A stretch of 64,000 bases of DNA from GCA-003244245 sp050700055 (GCA_050700055.1 JBOHGE010000007.1:81204-145203); one strand, 5' to 3'. Shown: positions 27,128 to 36,384, counted from the stretch's first letter. The notes: a model not told the origin generated them from the letters alone. Numbers and translations: made by a program.

Positions 27128-27379
27128 CGTGTGTCACTAGTGTTCTCCTCTGAGTAGTCGAACCGCTGCATAGTACAGGGCGCAAGGCTCGGAACCAGGC
27201 TCGTCACTCGTCCGGAGCAGCGCACCGAACGCATCGTTGCGGGGTGCGCCGGCTCGATGCCCACGGTGGCGGGCGATCGGGCCGCAAATCCCGCCGCAGG
27301 CCGCTTGATTTCCCCGAACTACTAAGCTTACCCTCACTTCCGCTCAGAGTGGTTTTCCTTCGCTGATACGGAGTTCGCC

Positions 27380-28747
27380 ATGCGCCTACGCGGAAGAGCC
27401 GGGCTGGTCGCGCGGAGCGTCGCCTGCCTCGCCGTCGTGGGCACCATAAGCACGAGCGCGTGCAGCACCGGGGAAACTCCTGCACCGGCACCGCCGGACA
27501 ACCGCTACCACCAGATCAATCTGGCGGCTGACGCCGAGGCGTACAAAGCGCGTCTCACCATACCGGAGATGGTCAACGCATGGGGTATCGCGATCCGTCC
27601 GAAAGGCGCGGGTGGGCACTTCTGGGTCACCGCCGGCGCTGCATCTTATGAGTTCGTCGGCGACGTCAGTGCCTCCGGCGAGCCAAGGATTCGAGAGCTG
27701 TTCCAGGACGCACTCAAGACGGTGACCATCCCGGGTGCAGACGCCGAGACCGACGACACCAGTGTCGGCAAGGCCACCGGAGTAGTCTTCAACGGCGCCG
27801 ACATCAACTCGGACAAGTTCGTCGTGACCGACCAGCCCGTGCAGGTCAACGGACGCACGGTGGCATTAGGAGGCTCAGCACGGTTCATCTTTGTCACCGA
27901 CTCCGGACACATCGCTGCATGGGGCGAGCGCGGGCCGGATGGCACCGTGGTGCGCATGGATGGGCCGAGCCAGGAGGTGTTCAACGGGGAACCGCAGGGC
28001 ATGCAGTTCTTCGGTGTGGCGCTCAAACAGGGCAGTTTTGACACCTTGTGGGCCGCCGACTTCGGCGAGCAACCGCAGATCCGCCAGTTCGATCAGAACT
28101 GGAAACTCGTGGAGACCCGGGGCTTTGCCAACCCGTTCGCCACCGGCGCGCCGGCCGATCCGGCCGATCCGGCCGACTCGGCCAAGGGCAGGCTGGCCAC
28201 GCCGGGTGACCCGGTTCCGTTCAACATCACCACCATCGGTGACCGGGTCTTCGTGGCTTACGCGATCTCCAAGGCTCCCGACGAACCGGTGGCGGCCGGT
28301 CCGGCATTCGACGCCGGCGAGGAGGACTCGCTGAACAAAGAGCAGGAGAAAGCCACCGGCGGCCGTCCCGATAAGGGTGAGCTGGCCGAGTTCACCAGCA
28401 CCGGAGAATTGGTCCGGACGTTCGAGGACGACGGCCGGCTCAATGCGCCATGGGGAGTCACGGTGGCTCCAGCAGGCTTCGGCCCGTTGAGCGGCAAGGT
28501 CTTGGTGAGCAACTTCGGCGGGGCCGGCCGGATCGCCGCATTCGACGACGCCACCGGAAAGTTCGTCGACTATATGCGCGATGGCCAGGGAGCCCCGATC
28601 GGCATCGACGGCATCTGGAACATTCTGTTCGGCAACGGCGAAAGCCTCGGCGACGCCGACACCCTGTACTTCGCAGCAGGACCGGTCGATGAGACGGAAG
28701 CCCTGTTCGGCGCGCTGCGACTGGCGGGTCAGCGTCCAGGCCGTTGA
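27380..28747 (+). CDS. TIGR03118-type putative lipoprotein (beta-propeller-like)
   Basis: The 455-residue protein has an export signal ending in ISTSACSTGE, a plausible lipobox with Cys near residue 28. The mature part has YHQINLAADAEAYKARLTIPEMVNAWGIA, a GVVFNGADINSDKFVVTD block, FIFVTDSGHIAAW, TLWAADFG and APWGVTVAPAGFGPLSGKVLVSNFG. This pattern is typical of TIGR03118 proteins, which look like NHL/beta-propellers and have no known reaction. An Ala/Asp-Pro-rich insert sits near residues 255-270. Its 3' end overlaps the converging phosphatase gene by 19 nt. Confidence 0.85.
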   Translation: MRLRGRAGLVARSVACLAVVGTISTSACSTGETPAPAPPDNRYHQINLAADAEAYKARLTIPEMVNAWGIAIRPKGAGGHFWVTAGAASYEFVGDVSASGEPRIRELFQDALKTVTIPGADAETDDTSVGKATGVVFNGADINSDKFVVTDQPVQVNGRTVALGGSARFIFVTDSGHIAAWGERGPDGTVVRMDGPSQEVFNGEPQGMQFFGVALKQGSFDTLWAADFGEQPQIRQFDQNWKLVETRGFANPFATGAPADPADPADSAKGRLATPGDPVPFNITTIGDRVFVAYAISKAPDEPVAAGPAFDAGEEDSLNKEQEKATGGRPDKGELAEFTSTGELVRTFEDDGRLNAPWGVTVAPAGFGPLSGKVLVSNFGGAGRIAAFDDATGKFVDYMRDGQGAPIGIDGIWNILFGNGESLGDADTLYFAAGPVDETEALFGALRLAGQRPGR

Positions 28748-29178
28748 GTGGCGAACCAGCCGACCCAGCGCCGCTGCCCGGGTGTCTCCACGGCTCGGGG
28801 ACGGTAATGGCGACGGGTCCAGGCGACGGCGTCATCGGAAGGGTGCCCGTCGAGAATGGCCATACAGGCGATGACGGTGCCGGTGCGGCCGATGCCGGCA
28901 CCGCAACCGACCTCGACGAGTTGCCCAGACCTGGCCCGCTGGTAGGCGTGGCTCACCGCGGCGGCGGCGAGCTGGTCATCACGTGGGACCCCGAAGTCCG
29001 GCCAGTCGATCCAGTCCGCCTGCCAAGCGGGGGTGTATCGCCGCCGAGCCGACGGCAATCGACCAAGATAAAGCCCGAAATCGGGCACCAGCCCGGCGGG
29101 TAGGGGCTCCCGGCGACCGCGACCGCGAAGCCGGGTCCCCCCAGGCAGCATGATTGCCCCGACGAACACCTCGGTCAT
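28729..29178 (-). CDS. Protein-tyrosine phosphatase family protein
   Basis: The product of about 149 residues carries the phosphatase loop VEVGCGAGIGRTGTVIACMAIL, a C-x5-R-T-G motif in which the usual His before Cys is Gly. The general-acid region is probably IDWPDFGVP (the WPD-like Asp). Similar small actinobacterial phosphatases keep a variant His position. I start at the ATG at 29178 because it gives a compact family-like N-terminus; a longer frame to 29256 exists. Substrate unknown. Confidence 0.75.
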   Translation of the reverse strand: MTEVFVGAIMLPGGTRLRGRGRREPLPAGLVPDFGLYLGRLPSARRRYTPAWQADWIDWPDFGVPRDDQLAAAAVSHAYQRARSGQLVEVGCGAGIGRTGTVIACMAILDGHPSDDAVAWTRRHYRPRAVETPGQRRWVGWFATQRPGR

Positions 29179-29288
29179 ACCGGAAGCATGCTCGCGCACT
29201 GACCCCCGCGGTAGCTGAGTGACGCTGCGGGCCGGCTTGACCACCCGGAGTTTCACTTTCCCGGGTAGTGAGACTCCGGGGGAACCGG

Positions 29289-30749
29289 TCAGCGTGGTTG
29301 GAGCTGGGTGGCGAAAACGAACTCGGCTATCGACTTGCCTGAGGCGAGGCCGGAGTCGGCGTCGAATCGGTAGTGGACACCGAGATAGATCCGGCTTATC
29401 GCGTCCTCCGCCGCGGCAGCGCTGAGGCTGGTGAAGGTGCGGGTGACGCCCCGGGCCTGCGGGTCATCGGTGGTGGCGGTGAAGGTTATGGCGTCGGTCC
29501 CGAAGTACAGCTGCATGATCCGGGCCCAGGTACCGCCGAATGTGGCATGCCCGGAACTGTAGGCCGGGAAACACGGGCTGAAGTGGGTGTCACCGGCCCT
29601 GCTCAGCAGGAAAGGCTTCCAGTCGGGGTCGGCTGTAGTGGCGTTGTTGTTGTCGGTCCCGGCGAGTTGAATGGCAGACTCAGGGCGCCACAGGTCGATC
29701 GGCGTGTCGTATTTCGTGCCCCACGCAGTGATACCCGCATCGCCCATGGCAAGACCCAGCAGCCCGAACAGTCGAGCGTTCTGTTGCAGTGTGAGACCAC
29801 GTTGCTGCGAAATGATTCTCGTGTGGTCAAGATGTTGACCCGGTGGCTTGTACGTGCCGTCGACGTCGTTAGACCAGAACGATGCGATCGCACTTTGTTC
29901 CGGCGTCCGGTTTCCCCGAGCTTCAGCGTCAAACCGCCCGACCCGTTGCACCTCGTTGACCTGATCTGCATACAGGTTACTGGCCAGCAGGTCCGCATAA
30001 GAGGAGAAACCTCCCGGAAGTGGCGGCCGGAACTGTGATCCGGAGGTCAGAGCAAACGGCCTGACGCTTCCCCAGTTAGGCGTGACGGCGTTGGTGCAGC
30101 CACTGCCGGTCGGCCGCCAAGCGCCTGGCTCCGACCCCGAGGTGTAGGGCCGGTCGTTGGCCGACCCGTCACCCCGACGCACGTTGATCATCTGTTGCGC
30201 CGCGAGGATCCCAGTGGGGCGGCCAGCGATGGCGCCCAACCCCAGACCAATCCGCCGCTGCTCGAACTGCTCGGCAGCACGCACGTATTGGACCACGCCC
30301 GGCTGGTCAAGGCTGCCCGCGAGCGTGGACGCCGCCGCGCTGTTGACCGCCGCGGCTAGGCATTGCTGACGATTCAACGAGCAGAGGGGGAGCACCGGAA
30401 CTCTGCCGACATAGGGGGACCCGATGTTATCAATCGAGTTGACCGCATCGTAGCTCGCGCCGTACATCATCGCTATCCACCGAGCTATCGGCGTCGGCGC
30501 ACCGGGGCTGAGTTGACGGATAACCTGCTCCAGATAGTAGGTCCACCGGAGGACTTCGTCGTTCAGATTGTCCGGGGGCGCGCCCGGAGGCGCTTGACCC
30601 GCCGCGAGAACATCGGCTTCAGCCACCAGCGGCGGAGCTGGGGTGGGAGTTGGTTCAGCCACAGCGACCGATGTCATAGTGGTAAGACTTATCAGGGCTA
30701 CCGCTGCGACCAGAAACGCGCCCGGTAACCGTCCGAGTTGCACTGCCAC
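29289..30749 (-). CDS. Vanadium-dependent haloperoxidase-like secreted protein (PAP2 fold)
   Basis: The 486-residue protein has a clear signal peptide (AFLVAAVALISLTTMTSVAVAEP). Its C-terminal half carries the vanadate/phosphate-binding set: Lys and Arg in KYDTPIDLWRPESAI, SSGHATFGG, and RIYLGVHYRFDAD with Arg, His and Asp. These match vanadium haloperoxidases of the PAP2 superfamily; a phosphatase activity is also possible. Position and secretion suggest extracellular halogenation or peroxide chemistry, unproven. Confidence 0.88.
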   Translation of the reverse strand: MAVQLGRLPGAFLVAAVALISLTTMTSVAVAEPTPTPAPPLVAEADVLAAGQAPPGAPPDNLNDEVLRWTYYLEQVIRQLSPGAPTPIARWIAMMYGASYDAVNSIDNIGSPYVGRVPVLPLCSLNRQQCLAAAVNSAAASTLAGSLDQPGVVQYVRAAEQFEQRRIGLGLGAIAGRPTGILAAQQMINVRRGDGSANDRPYTSGSEPGAWRPTGSGCTNAVTPNWGSVRPFALTSGSQFRPPLPGGFSSYADLLASNLYADQVNEVQRVGRFDAEARGNRTPEQSAIASFWSNDVDGTYKPPGQHLDHTRIISQQRGLTLQQNARLFGLLGLAMGDAGITAWGTKYDTPIDLWRPESAIQLAGTDNNNATTADPDWKPFLLSRAGDTHFSPCFPAYSSGHATFGGTWARIMQLYFGTDAITFTATTDDPQARGVTRTFTSLSAAAAEDAISRIYLGVHYRFDADSGLASGKSIAEFVFATQLQPR

Positions 30750-31368
30750 GTCATTCCTCTCAGAAGCGAATCCGACAGATCGATCGTGAGAATTTTTGAT
30801 TTCTCACGAGGAGCGGACGCTTCGTCGAGGAACTTAACAGAAGATGGACAGCGGTTGAACAAAGGATTATCTTCACATTTACCAGGGATTACTTGAGGCA
30901 CACGAGAGACGCCTGCGACAGTCAGTGAGTGACAGCTGACCGAACGACGCCAGCGGCGGATCAGCAGTTCATCCTGGGTGTTTGAGCCATCGCCGTGAGT
31001 AGGTGATCCGTATGAGACGTATCCGGCTTACCGGCCGACTCTCCCCCTCACAGTTTCCGCCGCTCGATACGCCTTCCCCCGCAAGACGGCGCCGGAGGGC
31101 CACAAAACCTCCATCTTCCGCACAGTAAAACATCAAGCAAGCCGTCTCCTACCTATACGACCCCTCTCCGCACGCGTAGCACAACAATGCCACCCAGCTA
31201 AGCGACGACGGGAATGTCGTGGTGAAAAGACTAGCGTGACCGGGGCTCGCCCCCAAAGTCCATGTGGGGAACTCGGGAGACCCGCCAGCTCCGCATCCCC
31301 CTTCACTCCCCGAAGATCAAAAATGAATTGGTTTAGATCTTGGATAGCCGTGCATCGATCATGCACAG
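30750..31368. other. Gene-free region upstream of the haloperoxidase gene
   Basis: About 620 nt with no convincing coding frame on either strand. The part next to the haloperoxidase start (30770-30900) is relatively AT-rich and probably holds its promoter. Otherwise I see no repeats or RNA genes here. Confidence 0.5.
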
Positions 31369-31405
31369 CAGAAGGCCCCCGCTCGGCTGGAGCGGGGGCC
31401 TTCTG
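31369..31405. terminator. Hairpin terminator, 16-bp stem
   Basis: Arms 31369-31384 and 31390-31405 pair perfectly over 16 bp around a 5-nt GGCTG loop. It lies 11 nt after the stop of the minus-strand DUF4190-type gene and very likely ends its transcript. No U tract follows. Confidence 0.85.
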
Positions 31406-31416
31406 AGGGTATCGGG

Positions 31417-32043
31417 TCAGCTGGGGATGCGGCTCACGTTGGCCACGGTGCAGGCCACGACACCCTTGACACCGTTAGCGAGCAGCTCAGCGTTGGCGGA
31501 CTGCCCGGGCGCCACCGAGTTGCCAGCACCGTTGGCTTCGCCCAGGCGGTTGCCGGCCGCGTCGTTCATGCTGGCCGTGACGAAGTACGACTGTGTCCGG
31601 TCGGTGCTGTTGGTGATCCGCACCGTCACGGTGTTCATCCCGAACTGGCCATCGCCACCGCCGCACTTGGTAATCGCCACGTCGCGCTCGGCGTTGTTGG
31701 TGGGCAGCGCGGCGAACGGGGCGCCAGAAACGCCGCCGAGGCTCTTGCCGGCCTGGTTAGCGGCGCTGCCCACCGCTGCGAAAACGCTGACCTGGATCAC
31801 GAACGCGATCACGCCCAGCACCAGGCCGGCGATCGCCATGCCGGAGTTGGTGGCCTGCCTCTTACGTGCCCGGGCATAACCCAGGCCGCCGAAGACCAAG
31901 GCGAGCACGGCGAGAATGAAGCCGAGCACTGGCACCCAGGAAAAAACGGCGCCAATGATTCCTAATACGAGGGCCGTCACGCCGAAGCCGTTGTGCGGCG
32001 CGACCTGCGCAGGACCTGCGGGGGTAATGATTGACTGCGTCAT
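31417..32043 (-). CDS. DUF4190-type membrane protein
   Basis: The 208-residue protein has a short N-terminus, then two helices (ALVLGIIGAVFSWVPVLGFILAVLALVFGGLGY and GMAIAGLVLGVIAFVIQVSVFAAV regions), the DUF4190 pattern. An outer domain (RDVAITKCGGGDGQFGMNTVTVRITN) resembles a small beta-sandwich. The ATG at 32043 is preceded by GGAG at 7 nt; a frame reaching 32319 adds an unlikely N-terminus. Function unknown. Confidence 0.75.
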   Translation of the reverse strand: MTQSIITPAGPAQVAPHNGFGVTALVLGIIGAVFSWVPVLGFILAVLALVFGGLGYARARKRQATNSGMAIAGLVLGVIAFVIQVSVFAAVGSAANQAGKSLGGVSGAPFAALPTNNAERDVAITKCGGGDGQFGMNTVTVRITNSTDRTQSYFVTASMNDAAGNRLGEANGAGNSVAPGQSANAELLANGVKGVVACTVANVSRIPS

Positions 32044-32641
32044 GGGTCCGCTCCAGAGTTCATCAAGTGGTGGGGGCACGGACTCCGAAGTAGTTCCTTC
32101 AACCGGGTCGGATCCGCTGTCGATGGCTGTATCGGCCAGGGAAAGCGGCATCGTTACCCTCGATACCGAACCGTGACCGTCGGCTGAGCAGTCCCGTACT
32201 TGGGCCGGGCGTGCGCCGTGTCTGGCTCGTCGCCAGCACTGTGCTGGTGGACAACCAGGACCCCGAAACGGTGGGTGACGAGCAGTGATGTTTCGACGAC
32301 CGTGGCCAACATCGCGCACGTGATCGAGATGGCACGCAGTGCCGCCTACGACGATGGCCGAAGCAGACGGTTGACCTGTGGAAACGCCACCAGGTCAAGA
32401 TCAGTCAGCAGATGGGGTGCCGAAACGGGCGTTTCCCCAGGACAGTGCCCGCATCGGTAGTACCGATGTCTCGGTCAGCAGCTCAGAAGCCCGCCCGGCC
32501 GGGCGGCTATTCGGATCTTGGCCGGGCACTCTGTAGGTCCCAAAGTCCGCAGCAGCGCTGCGGACTTTCAAGGCCCGAAATCGCCAACGGCGTTGGCTAT
32601 ACACCGGATGGTCTCGATGTGGTAACGCACTCGCCGTTGTG
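32044..32641. other. Intergenic region at the edge of the mobile-element zone
   Basis: About 600 nt without a convincing gene. It holds the perfect GC palindrome CGCCCGGCCGGGCG near 32487-32500 and the hairpin at 32542-32568 listed separately. Frames here read as degenerate sequence, consistent with decayed element DNA. Confidence 0.45.
32542..32568. terminator. Hairpin, 12-bp perfect stem with 3-nt loop
   Basis: AAAGTCCGCAGC at 32542-32553 pairs perfectly with GCTGCGGACTTT at 32557-32568. Such a tight hairpin is probably a transcription terminator of the decayed element gene on the minus strand. Confidence 0.55.
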
Positions 32642-33374
32642 TCATCCGTCCGCAGCGTGGGCCATTCTCTCGGAGGACCGACCAAGATCCGAATTGCGTC
32701 CGGCTCGGACGCAATCAGCCCCCGGCGTCCGCCATCTCGGCGGGTCGGGCGTCGCTGGGTGGTTGTCGACGTCGGCTTCGAGTCCTGCTTCCCATGCCTG
32801 GACGGCGTTGGCTGGGTCGTCACCACCGCAGCCCTCGCGCATGGTGTCAGCGAGTCACGGATCTGGTCGACGGTCTTACCGAAGTTGTCGTGCATCTGCT
32901 GGCACATGTCGAGGTACGCGGCGACGTCTGCGACCTTCGCGCCGCCCTCGTCGCGGACCACGGCGCCCATGCGGCCGCGGAGCTTGATGATCGGCTTGAG
33001 GCCCGGGATGTCGAGCTGGAGTTGCTCCCAGCTGTCAGGTGCGCTGCCGAGCCCCTGCGCGTCGATGTCGTCGGGGTCGCTGCCGAAGCGTTGGGCGGGT
33101 GGGAAACCCGCCTCCGCGAGCATCGACCAAGTCCCGAAGTCGGCCAGAGCCTGGCCGACTTCGGCCTCCGAGTCGTAACTCTCGGCGCACTGGACCCGAC
33201 GTCGGATCTCGCGTTCGGAGAGCCTCAGCCCAGCGCGTTCAGCAGCCTTATGAGATCGTTGACCATCCCGTGGGGCAACTGCTTACGGCCAGCCTTCATG
33301 TCCAGCAGTGCCCGCCCGTAGCGCCAGCGGTCCACAATGCTGCTGCGCTCGCCGGCCGCGATCCCGCTGCTCAA
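32642..33374 (-). pseudogene. Frameshifted AICE-type gene of unknown function
   Basis: Three minus-strand frames add up to one protein. The first (33235-33374, TTG start) encodes SSIVDRWRYGRALLDMKAGRKQLPHGMV and stops. A second frame continues with LRLSEREIRRRVQCAESYDSEAEVG, LAEAGFPPAQRF, PDSWEQLQLDIPGLKP and MCQQMHDNFGKTVDQIRDSL. A third (to 32642) continues MREGCGGDDPANAVQAWEAGLEADVD. I recall proteins with this sequence order in actinomycete integrative conjugative elements, without known function. At least two frameshifts, near 33260 and 32840, make it a relic. It follows the excisionase gene on the same strand by 21 nt. Confidence 0.65.
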
Positions 33375-33395
33375 GTCTCAGATACTGCGTCGTCT

Positions 33396-33602
33396 TCACG
33401 GCTGCTCCTGGCCGGTCGTGGTGGCGCGCGGGGTGCGCGGGGCGAGAAATGGCCGCTTGACCAGGGCGAGGTCGTCGGGGTCGATCAGGATGGTCCTGAG
33501 GCCCATGCGGGTGACGGGCAGCAGCCCGGCGTGGATCCAGCGCAGCACGGTGCGGTCGGTGACACCGAGCCTGCGCGCGGCCTCGGCGACGGAGATCCGC
33601 CG
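33396..33602 (-). CDS. Excisionase-like HTH protein (Xis), 5' end lost
   Basis: About 68 residues read RRISVAEAARRLGVTDRTVLRWIHAGLLP, then VTRMGLRTILIDPDDLALV, the MerR/excisionase-type helix-turn-helix that directs integrase to excision. The frame continues upstream without a start until far inside the opposite-strand integrase relic, and homology ends at about 33602, next to where that relic begins at 33608. The natural N-terminus is therefore probably lost at a junction. Confidence 0.6.
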   Translation of the reverse strand, partial: RRISVAEAARRLGVTDRTVLRWIHAGLLPVTRMGLRTILIDPDDLALVKRPFLAPRTPRATTTGQEQP

Positions 33603-33607
33603 AGCTG

Positions 33608-34146
33608 GTGACCGCGCCCCGCGGCACCACCGGCCGGCCGTCCAAGGCGCTGACCATGCAGCAGGCCGTTGCGGTACTCGCCGCAGCCGCGAGATCGCCC
33701 CTGCACGCCTACATCGTGGTGTCCTTGCTGACTGGTATCCGCACCGAGGAGGCCCGGGCGCTGACCTGGGACCGGCTGCACCTGCACCGGGTGAACGAGA
33801 TGCCACCGCACATCGAGGTATGGCGCAGTGTACGGCCGGCGGAGACACCAAGACCCGTAAGTCACGCCGAACGCTCACGCTGCCACCCCAGGCGATCGAC
33901 GTACTCAAGACGCACCGGACCAGGCAGACCACGGACCGGCTCGCCGCCGGCGAGCTGTGGCACGACACCGGACTGGTGTTCTGCACGCAGATCGGCACCG
34001 CCCTCGACGCCGCGAACGTTCGGCGCGGCTTCCGGCCGGTGGTGGAAGCGTCGGAGATCGTCGGCAGCTGGACGCCCCGGCAGCTGCGACACAGTTTCGT
34101 CTCGTTGCTGTCCGCCAACGGTGTGCCGGCGGAGGTGGTCCGCTAG
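33608..34146 (+). pseudogene. Tyrosine recombinase (AICE/phage-type integrase), broken
   Basis: Two plus-strand frames make up a catalytic domain. The first, to about 33838, has GRPSKALTMQQAVAVLAAA and LTGIRTEEARALTW with the first catalytic Arg. The second has GGDTKTRKSRRTLTLPPQAIDVL (Lys region), LDAANVRRGFRPVV and SWTPRQLRHSFVSLLSANGVPAEVVR. The N-terminal DNA-binding half is missing, a frameshift lies near 33838, and a TAG stop at 34144 removes the final His and the Tyr nucleophile. The gene cannot make an active enzyme. Confidence 0.75.
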
Positions 34147-34324
34147 GGGCGCCACGGTTGCTGTACTTCGCTGCTGTACCACTCTGGACCGCCGCTGGAG
34201 GGGGCTTGCCGGGCGCCGTCTGTGGGGACCAGGCGCAGATCCCTGGTGTTGTGCCGGATAAAGGAAGCACTGGGTCAGAACGTGTAGCTTCGGGCCGACG
34301 GTGGCTCGTCGTCCGTCGCGGTCT

Positions 34325-34561
34325 CTACGCGGCCACGGTGACGGTGATCGCTTGAGGGACGACCTTCTCCTCAGGGATGGGCTCGCCCGAGTGGTGCAGA
34401 TCGTCAAGGTAGAGGCGGATCGCCGCCTCGGCGTTCTGGATGCACTCGACCACACTCTCCCCTTCGGTCACGCACCCAGGCAGGGCGGGCACCGTGACGG
34501 TATAACCGCCGTCGTCGGGGTCCGGGTCGAGCAGGATCGTGTAGGTCGCCGTCCCACTCAT
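34325..34561 (-). CDS. hicB: HicB-like antitoxin
   Basis: A 78-residue protein with the HicB partial RNase H fold: YTILLDPDPDDGGYTVTVPALPGCVTEGES and ECIQNAEAAIRLYLDDL. It lacks a C-terminal DNA-binding domain. It starts 9 nt after the hicA stop on the same strand, the usual hicA-hicB order. It should bind and block HicA. Confidence 0.88.
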   Translation of the reverse strand: MSGTATYTILLDPDPDDGGYTVTVPALPGCVTEGESVVECIQNAEAAIRLYLDDLHHSGEPIPEEKVVPQAITVTVAA

Positions 34562-34570
34562 GACAGCAGA

Positions 34571-34801
34571 TTACAACAGACCCGGAAGCTCATCGCTCGC
34601 GATCTCTGCGGACTTGAGGATTGCCGCGAGCGTCTTCGGCTTGAGAATCCGGCCAGCGTGAACCGGGACCACGACTCGTCCTCCGGCCCGCTCGGGATGA
34701 ACCAGGATCACATGAGAACCGGATTGACGGCTCGTGGTCCACCCCGCACGGTGCAGCGCGCGGAGCAGATCAGCGCTGGTGATGCGAGGCGCTCGAGGCA
34801 T
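34571..34801 (-). CDS. hicA: HicA-like mRNA interferase toxin
   Basis: The 76-residue protein has a double-stranded-RNA-binding-like fold: TSADLLRALHRAGWTTSRQSGSHVILVHP, with the catalytic His in GSH, then VVVPVHAGRILKPKTLAAILKSAEI. HicA cleaves mRNA when not bound by HicB. The ATG at 34801 gives a normal length; the frame upstream has no family features. Both genes look intact although everything around them is decayed, as expected for a stabilising addiction module. Confidence 0.88.
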   Translation of the reverse strand: MPRAPRITSADLLRALHRAGWTTSRQSGSHVILVHPERAGGRVVVPVHAGRILKPKTLAAILKSAEIASDELPGLL

Positions 34802-35100
34802 GTGGGCGCACGGTACTGAACCGCCGGAGTCTCTCGCCGCCCGGACCGGCCCGAGTGTTGGCCACTGCGGGGCGGGACACCCGGTGGGCTGGTCACGGAC
34901 GGTATGCACCCGGTCAACGGCATCGTGCCCTGCAGTGTGGTCGCCCGCTCCGCGTGCATGGTGGCCTCGCTGGTGTTGAGCCAACAGGCCATGGCCTGGG
35001 CTGTGATAGAGCGACGGACTACCCACTGACCGAGACTGGCGGCGACTCAGGCGCACGGACCAGTTGTGGGACCTGGTTTCGCGCTGAAAGAGCGAGTGAG
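34802..35100. other. Gene-free stretch upstream of hicA
   Basis: About 300 nt without a credible gene. It should hold the hicAB promoter; I could not identify clear -35/-10 boxes or an operator by eye. Confidence 0.4.
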
Positions 35101-35127
35101 ATCAGGGGGGTGCACTCGCCCCCTGAT
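35101..35127. terminator. Hairpin, 9-bp stem
   Basis: ATCAGGGGG at 35101-35109 pairs with CCCCCTGAT at 35119-35127 around a 9-nt loop. It looks like a terminator left from a lost upstream element gene; no intact gene ends here. Confidence 0.5.
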
Positions 35128-35204
35128 GAGGCGGCCGAGAGCGGGTGTTGGCGCACCTGCCCTCGGCCTTGATCCCCAACCCTGTAAAGGAGGGTGGAGA
35201 CCCG

Positions 35205-36154
35205 ATGACGAACCCTATGCAGTCGGATCCTGACCGCCTGCGGGTGGCCCTGGATCGTGGTGAGTGGTGGAGTTGGACGGCGGCACGCTCGTAGTGGATG
35301 GTGAAGAGTCGCCGTCGGTGGTGCTGCGGTTGACGTCCTGGCGGGCACGGTCGTTGGCGCGGGTACTGGAGGAATGGTCGGCGGTCTCTCGGGCGTTCGA
35401 CCGGGGAGCAGCTCGGCCGGTCCTGACTGAGCTGGAGCTGTCCCGCACGCTGGATCTTGCCGCGTCCGTGCTTGGCGCCCCGGAGCCGATCACGCCCTCG
35501 GAGCGGGGTGATCGTGTCGTGCCGAGTCGCCAGAGGTTGGATGCGGTGGCCGTGCTGGCCGAACGTGAGTCCCGGCTCTCGGCGCTGCAACGTCTGGCGC
35601 TGGTGGATACGGCGGCATCGTGGCTGTCCGAGCCCAACGGCGGAGACCAGTTGGCATATGCACTGCTGGGCGCGGCGTGTACCGCCGAGGTCACCACCGA
35701 GCAGGTGTATCTGGCGCTGATCACCCCGCCGGAGAATCCAGGTGATCAGTCTGAGGGCCTGCCTTCGACGGGCGGCCGGTGGTGGTCAAGGCTCACTCGC
35801 CAGCGTGATCCCGCAGGGACGCGAAGTGGCCTTGACCGGTGCCGGTCGCCCGTGACCAGGATCGGCTGCGGAGAAGGCCGGCCCGGACGCACGCCAACAA
35901 CGGATCAGATTGCAGGATTGGACTGCGTGAGGCCCGATGGCTTGAGAGCTCCTGTTCTCGGGTCGCCGGGTCTTTGTCGTGTGCGGGAGCCGGCGGGCCG
36001 GTCGCCCGCAGCGCAGCGAGGACCGGACCGGCCCGGCGAGCGAGCGCGGCGGCCGAAGGCCGCCCTTGAACCGAGAAGAGAAAGCCCTCACCGACAATCA
36101 ACCAGACAGAAAACCAGACAGAAAAACCAGGCAGGAATGTGTGGTCCCGGGTGA
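35205..36154 (+). pseudogene. Frameshifted element-associated gene of unknown function
   Basis: The ATG at 35205 has AAGGAGGGTGG upstream and encodes MTNPMQSDPDRLRVALDRGEW, but the frame stops at 35294. A second frame from about 35264 continues smoothly with VELDGGTLVVDGEE, SVVLRLTSWRARSLARVLEEWS, VVPSRQRLDAVAVLAERE and NGGDQLAYALLGAACTAEVT. One lost base at the TGGTGG run near 35262-35270 explains this. After about residue 170 the frame becomes low-complexity Arg/Pro sequence and is probably noncoding. I recall related proteins in actinomycete integrative elements; function unknown. Confidence 0.6.
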
Positions 36155-36246
36155 TGCTTGACGTTTCGGTCCCACCTGATGCTTGACGTTGGGCCTGATC
36201 GGCTTTCCTGTTGCCGTTCGATGTGAACGGTGATGGGGGGTCGGGA

Positions 36247-36384
36247 TTGGCTCTGGTGGACTTGTCCGTTGTCGAGCAGCGTTACCGTGCCGTGCTGCGG
36301 CACATGACCCGCTTGCTCACCACCGCTGGGCGGCGCAGTCTGCGAACCGGCCCCTCCAGCCTCCAGGATGCTGCGCACCGCTAA
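36247..36384 (+). pseudogene. IS481-type transposase N-terminal fragment
   Basis: A TTG-started frame reads MALVDLSVVEQRYRAVL when TTG is taken as Met. That is the N-terminus of IS481-family transposases as I know it, just before the helix-turn-helix. Similarity ends after about 20 residues. Just upstream, GATGCTTGACGTT occurs twice within 35 nt (about 36153-36190), possibly an IS end. Very short evidence, so low confidence. Confidence 0.35.

Noticed and set aside
32794..33321. Plus-strand 175-codon frame
   Set aside because: It lies opposite the frameshifted element gene, whose joined minus-strand protein is far more coherent.
35786..36101. Minus-strand frames of about 100 codons
   Set aside because: Arg/Pro-rich with no domain or ribosome site; the region looks noncoding.
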